64,000 nt of DNA from Plazaster borealis (Eukaryota > Echinodermata > Asteroidea > Forcipulatida > Labidiasteridae), in contig CM037474.1 in assembly GCA_021014325.1 (NCBI GenBank), positions 23,492,488-23,556,487 of the forward strand. Reading direction: 5' to 3'. This document shows, piece by piece, positions 61,465-64,000 of this stretch. How positions within the stretch are numbered: the stretch's first letter is position 1; the number at the start of each line of letters is the position of its first letter. The notes under the pieces were generated by a model. The model was given only the letters and a program-made list of their open reading frames with translations, was not told the origin of the DNA and made no database searches. The translations under genes and the position numbers were made by a program.

Positions 61465-62597
61465 TTAAAAAGAAACTAAATCTTTCCACAATTTCCTCGT
61501 AGGTCTTTACAAATGTTATCACATGATCTCAATAAACACCCATGTGATCAGTTCTTAACCAATCATCTTTAAAACTCCAAAGTTATCAGCAATTTGACAT
61601 TTTGGAAATGCTAATAAGGATGAATTTTTATTTTTATTTTATAATAAGAAGACACGCTTCCTGTTCTGTGTACTTGGAAATAAATCCCAATCCAGATGGT
61701 TGTGAAATCAATATGGAGTGTATCCATTGGTGTGTGTAGTATGGTTGGTGGTTTTCTGACGTGAATCCTATCAAATATAGAGTAATTGATATCTAGGTAG
61801 CTTGAATGATTGTCAGAATACTGGAGAGTCCATTATTCTGAGCCTTGTATCTAGTCTACAGTAGTGTGGAGTCAGGAACCAGACTGGTCCGGTCTAATTG
61901 ACTTGAGATACTCTAGCAGTCTCTTTCAAACCATAGCATCGGAATAATTAATGAAGCACTGTAGCTCACATGTGAAATTTAAGCAGCAAAATATGCAAAC
62001 CATGTCTTTGAAACATCATCTTCTTGCAACTAACCGTGCTCCTGCCATTTTCAATTTAGTCTGTTTTATTTCCATTATGATGTCAGATCGATTACATCTT
62101 CTCAAATTTATATTTTAGCAATGGATTACAATTTTTGTTAAAAAAATGCCATCTTTGTTGTTGCTCAAAATACACCCACTGTATACCTGTACGGCAAACA
62201 AAATCAGATATTAATTATTAAAATATCTTAAATAACACGAAAATCAAACTTGGTTTTCTTAAGTCTATGTGCATTTTTATTTACTCATTTGGTTTGTCGA
62301 TTTCAAGCAAACTATATGCAAACAATACAACAGTTACAACTTTGGGTTTGGGATTATTGTAATTACTATCAACAGTTAAACATAGCCGCTATAAAACAAT
62401 GTCACACAACATTCAGGTCTAGCATATAGGAGCTTACGCTTACCAAAGACCACCAGTTTGACAATACGTGTATCATATATTTGTTAACAGCAAACATGTT
62501 TGCTTTTACAGAAATGGTTATCCGCCAATCTGTCACATGACTATTTTTAATGGCAAATTTCTCTGATCATTTCAACTACTGATCATACTTATCTCAA

Positions 62598-62830
62598 GGA
62601 CTCCAGCTCTGCTGGTGTTTTCTGATCAACAGCGTTTGGGTTCAAGTCCTGTTCATGGCACTTGTCCTTTACCAAAATTGCTTTGTCCTTCGGATGGGAC
62701 ATTAAGCCGTAGGTCCCGTGTACTAGTATTGGTAGTGCACGTAAAAGAACCCAGGACACTTATCCTGGATGAGTAGAGGTTTAACTCCGGTGTTTCTGGT
62801 TCACATAGCAAGCACACTGGTTAACAGGTT
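62598..62830 (+). mobile_element. SINE fragment, sense
   Basis: Head GGTTCAAGTCCTGTTCATGG, then the family body with GATGGGACATTAAGCCGTAG and GCACGTAAAAGAACCCAGGA. The 5' head is decayed. Confidence 0.65.
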
Positions 62831-63699
62831 TCCTCAAGGCTTGCCAGCTACAGTGATTAAGTTCACTTATGAGGCATCCTTGGTTTCATTACCAGAAATA
62901 TATAATAATAATAATACCTTTAATCCTCAGGACTTTCGGGAAAAAATATCACCTTAAAAGGAAACAAGTTTTAATAAATTTACTGTCTTTGATATGATCA
63001 ATATGCACAGTATTTGACTTTCAAGGGTAGACAAGGATTTGACAGATACATTTGATTATAAACATAAACAGTTGAAGTTTCAGGTAAAACTCTCATTATA
63101 AAGTGTAGTTCCCTCAAATATTTTCCCATCATCATGACACTTTTTGAAGCCTATAATCACTCTTAAACACGCCGTCTACCACTAAAATAAACATAGAAGC
63201 CGCATACTTGACTTCCAATAAGCTTCTCATCAAAGTTAATGTCTTTTTGATCATTCAGTGCACATATTGACTAGCAATGATACCCCAAGCATATGTTACA
63301 CTCAATCTCAAGGACCCTGTTTGTATCAACAGAAGCGGGTATTTCAATAAATACCTTTTAAAAATTGGCGTTGGTTTGAAATTGCTCTAATAAGTGTTTG
63401 CACATATGCATGAGTACAGCCGGGAAATTTGATTCTTTTTTTTTTTGAAAGAGGGGGGATAAAACTACAATCCTGGCCATATCTCGTTGGGCCCCCCTGC
63501 CCCCTTTCAATGTTGAATCACATTGTTGCACGGTCTTCTGCGTTCCAGTCAACATTGACTGGGGGGACGGGGGACGGGGGAGAGAATGTTTATTGTCAGA
63601 CAGGGAATGGTTATTGTAACGTTAGGAATGGGTGGCCCAAGCATTTTGGCCGGGATTGTAGCTTTTACATCATCAACACAAGTTTATACTTTGGTTTTA

Positions 63700-63958
63700 C
63701 CCATGCACCGATGTGTGTTAAGCACTGAATACTCGGTACTTTCTGAGTCCTGTAAAAAGTCCACAGGCGTATTACTCCGGTGGGATTCGAACCCACAACA
63801 TTTGCCATTCTAGAGCAGATGTCCCACCCAAGTAATACGCCTGTGGATCTTTCACAGCAGTTAGGAAAGTACTGAGTATACAGTGCTATACACACATCGG
63901 TGAATGGGTAAAACCAAATAATATTCTTTATCCCTGATGCAAATTTAACATCTACCAG
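63700..63958. repeat. Head-to-head inverted pair of the second SINE family
   Basis: An antisense copy (63700-63835, with GGGATTCGAACCCACAACA) is followed at once by a sense body (63818-63958, with GTAATACGCCTGTGGATC and AAAGTACTGAGTATACAG). The two halves are complementary and would form a long hairpin in RNA. Confidence 0.7.
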
Positions 63959-64000
63959 ACAAGTTAGTTTTACCTAATCTTAGGCCGTGTCCAAATTGCC

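Larger units (their letters stand above)
57999..64000. other. Right flank after DPM3: repeats, no gene recognised
   Basis: Holds SINEs, the 30-bp tandem repeat, a TTAA MITE and a repeat with CTGACTCCCAAAATG and GACGTCAGGTGAATTGGGTC at 60700-60780 (a relative is at 18880-18960). Poly-T and poly-G runs are also present. None of the short ORFs here resembles a known protein. Confidence 0.5.

Overview
This is a metazoan nuclear DNA window, AT-rich, with spliced genes separated and invaded by dense interspersed repeats. Organism call (inference): an echinoderm, most likely a sea star. The basis is the intron/exon style, the gene sequences, and repeat families such as the TTAA-flanked element starting AGGCACTGTACACGTTTGGTAA, which I associate with asteroid genomes. 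No bacterial or viral gene organisation is present. Nearly all short ORFs outside the spliced exons are repeat-derived.

Four host genes can be read exon by exon. (1) 8502-12789, minus: the 5' end of a plexin-family semaphorin receptor (signal peptide plus most of the Sema domain, three coding exons). The rest of the gene is not visible; it must lie in exons I could not find in 1-8500 or beyond the left edge. (2) 18658-34326, minus: a complete 12-exon PMPCB gene, the beta (catalytic) subunit of the mitochondrial processing peptidase. The 481-codon frame is continuous across all junctions and carries the HxxEH zinc motif. (3) 38916-49620, minus: a complete 7-exon gene of 826 codons with a WRKY/GCM1- or FAR1-like zinc-finger region, a MULE-transposase-like core and a SWIM zinc finger, apparently a domesticated Mutator-like transposase. 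(4) 51760-57951, plus: a complete four-coding-exon DPM3 gene (94 codons), the membrane anchor of dolichol-phosphate-mannose synthase. Genes 3 and 4 are divergent, with about 2.1 kb between their start codons.

The spaces and introns are packed with mobile DNA. Many MITE-like elements have terminal inverted repeats (TIRs) and target-site duplications (TSDs) that can be read directly: a TTAA family (at least seven copies, one with an empty-site paralogue in the window), TAA- and TA-flanked MITEs, and 8-bp-TSD (hAT-like) elements. There is a 662-bp foldback with a perfect 9-bp TSD between the divergent promoters. A 1.66-kb element in PMPCB intron 1 carries two internal satellite arrays and a 10-bp TSD. 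There are tRNA-derived SINEs, decayed LINE and Ty3/gypsy pieces, a Penelope-like fragment with a hammerhead-like core, and several minisatellites. One 34-bp minisatellite family recurs at three separate loci.

The genes do not form an operon or obvious pathway: Sema signalling, mitochondrial protein import, a transposase-derived probable DNA-binding protein, and ER mannosylation. The most interesting pattern is an intact MULE/SWIM-derived gene with non-autonomous elements nearby that have long TIRs and 9- to 11-bp TSDs, the TSD size typical of Mutator-like elements.
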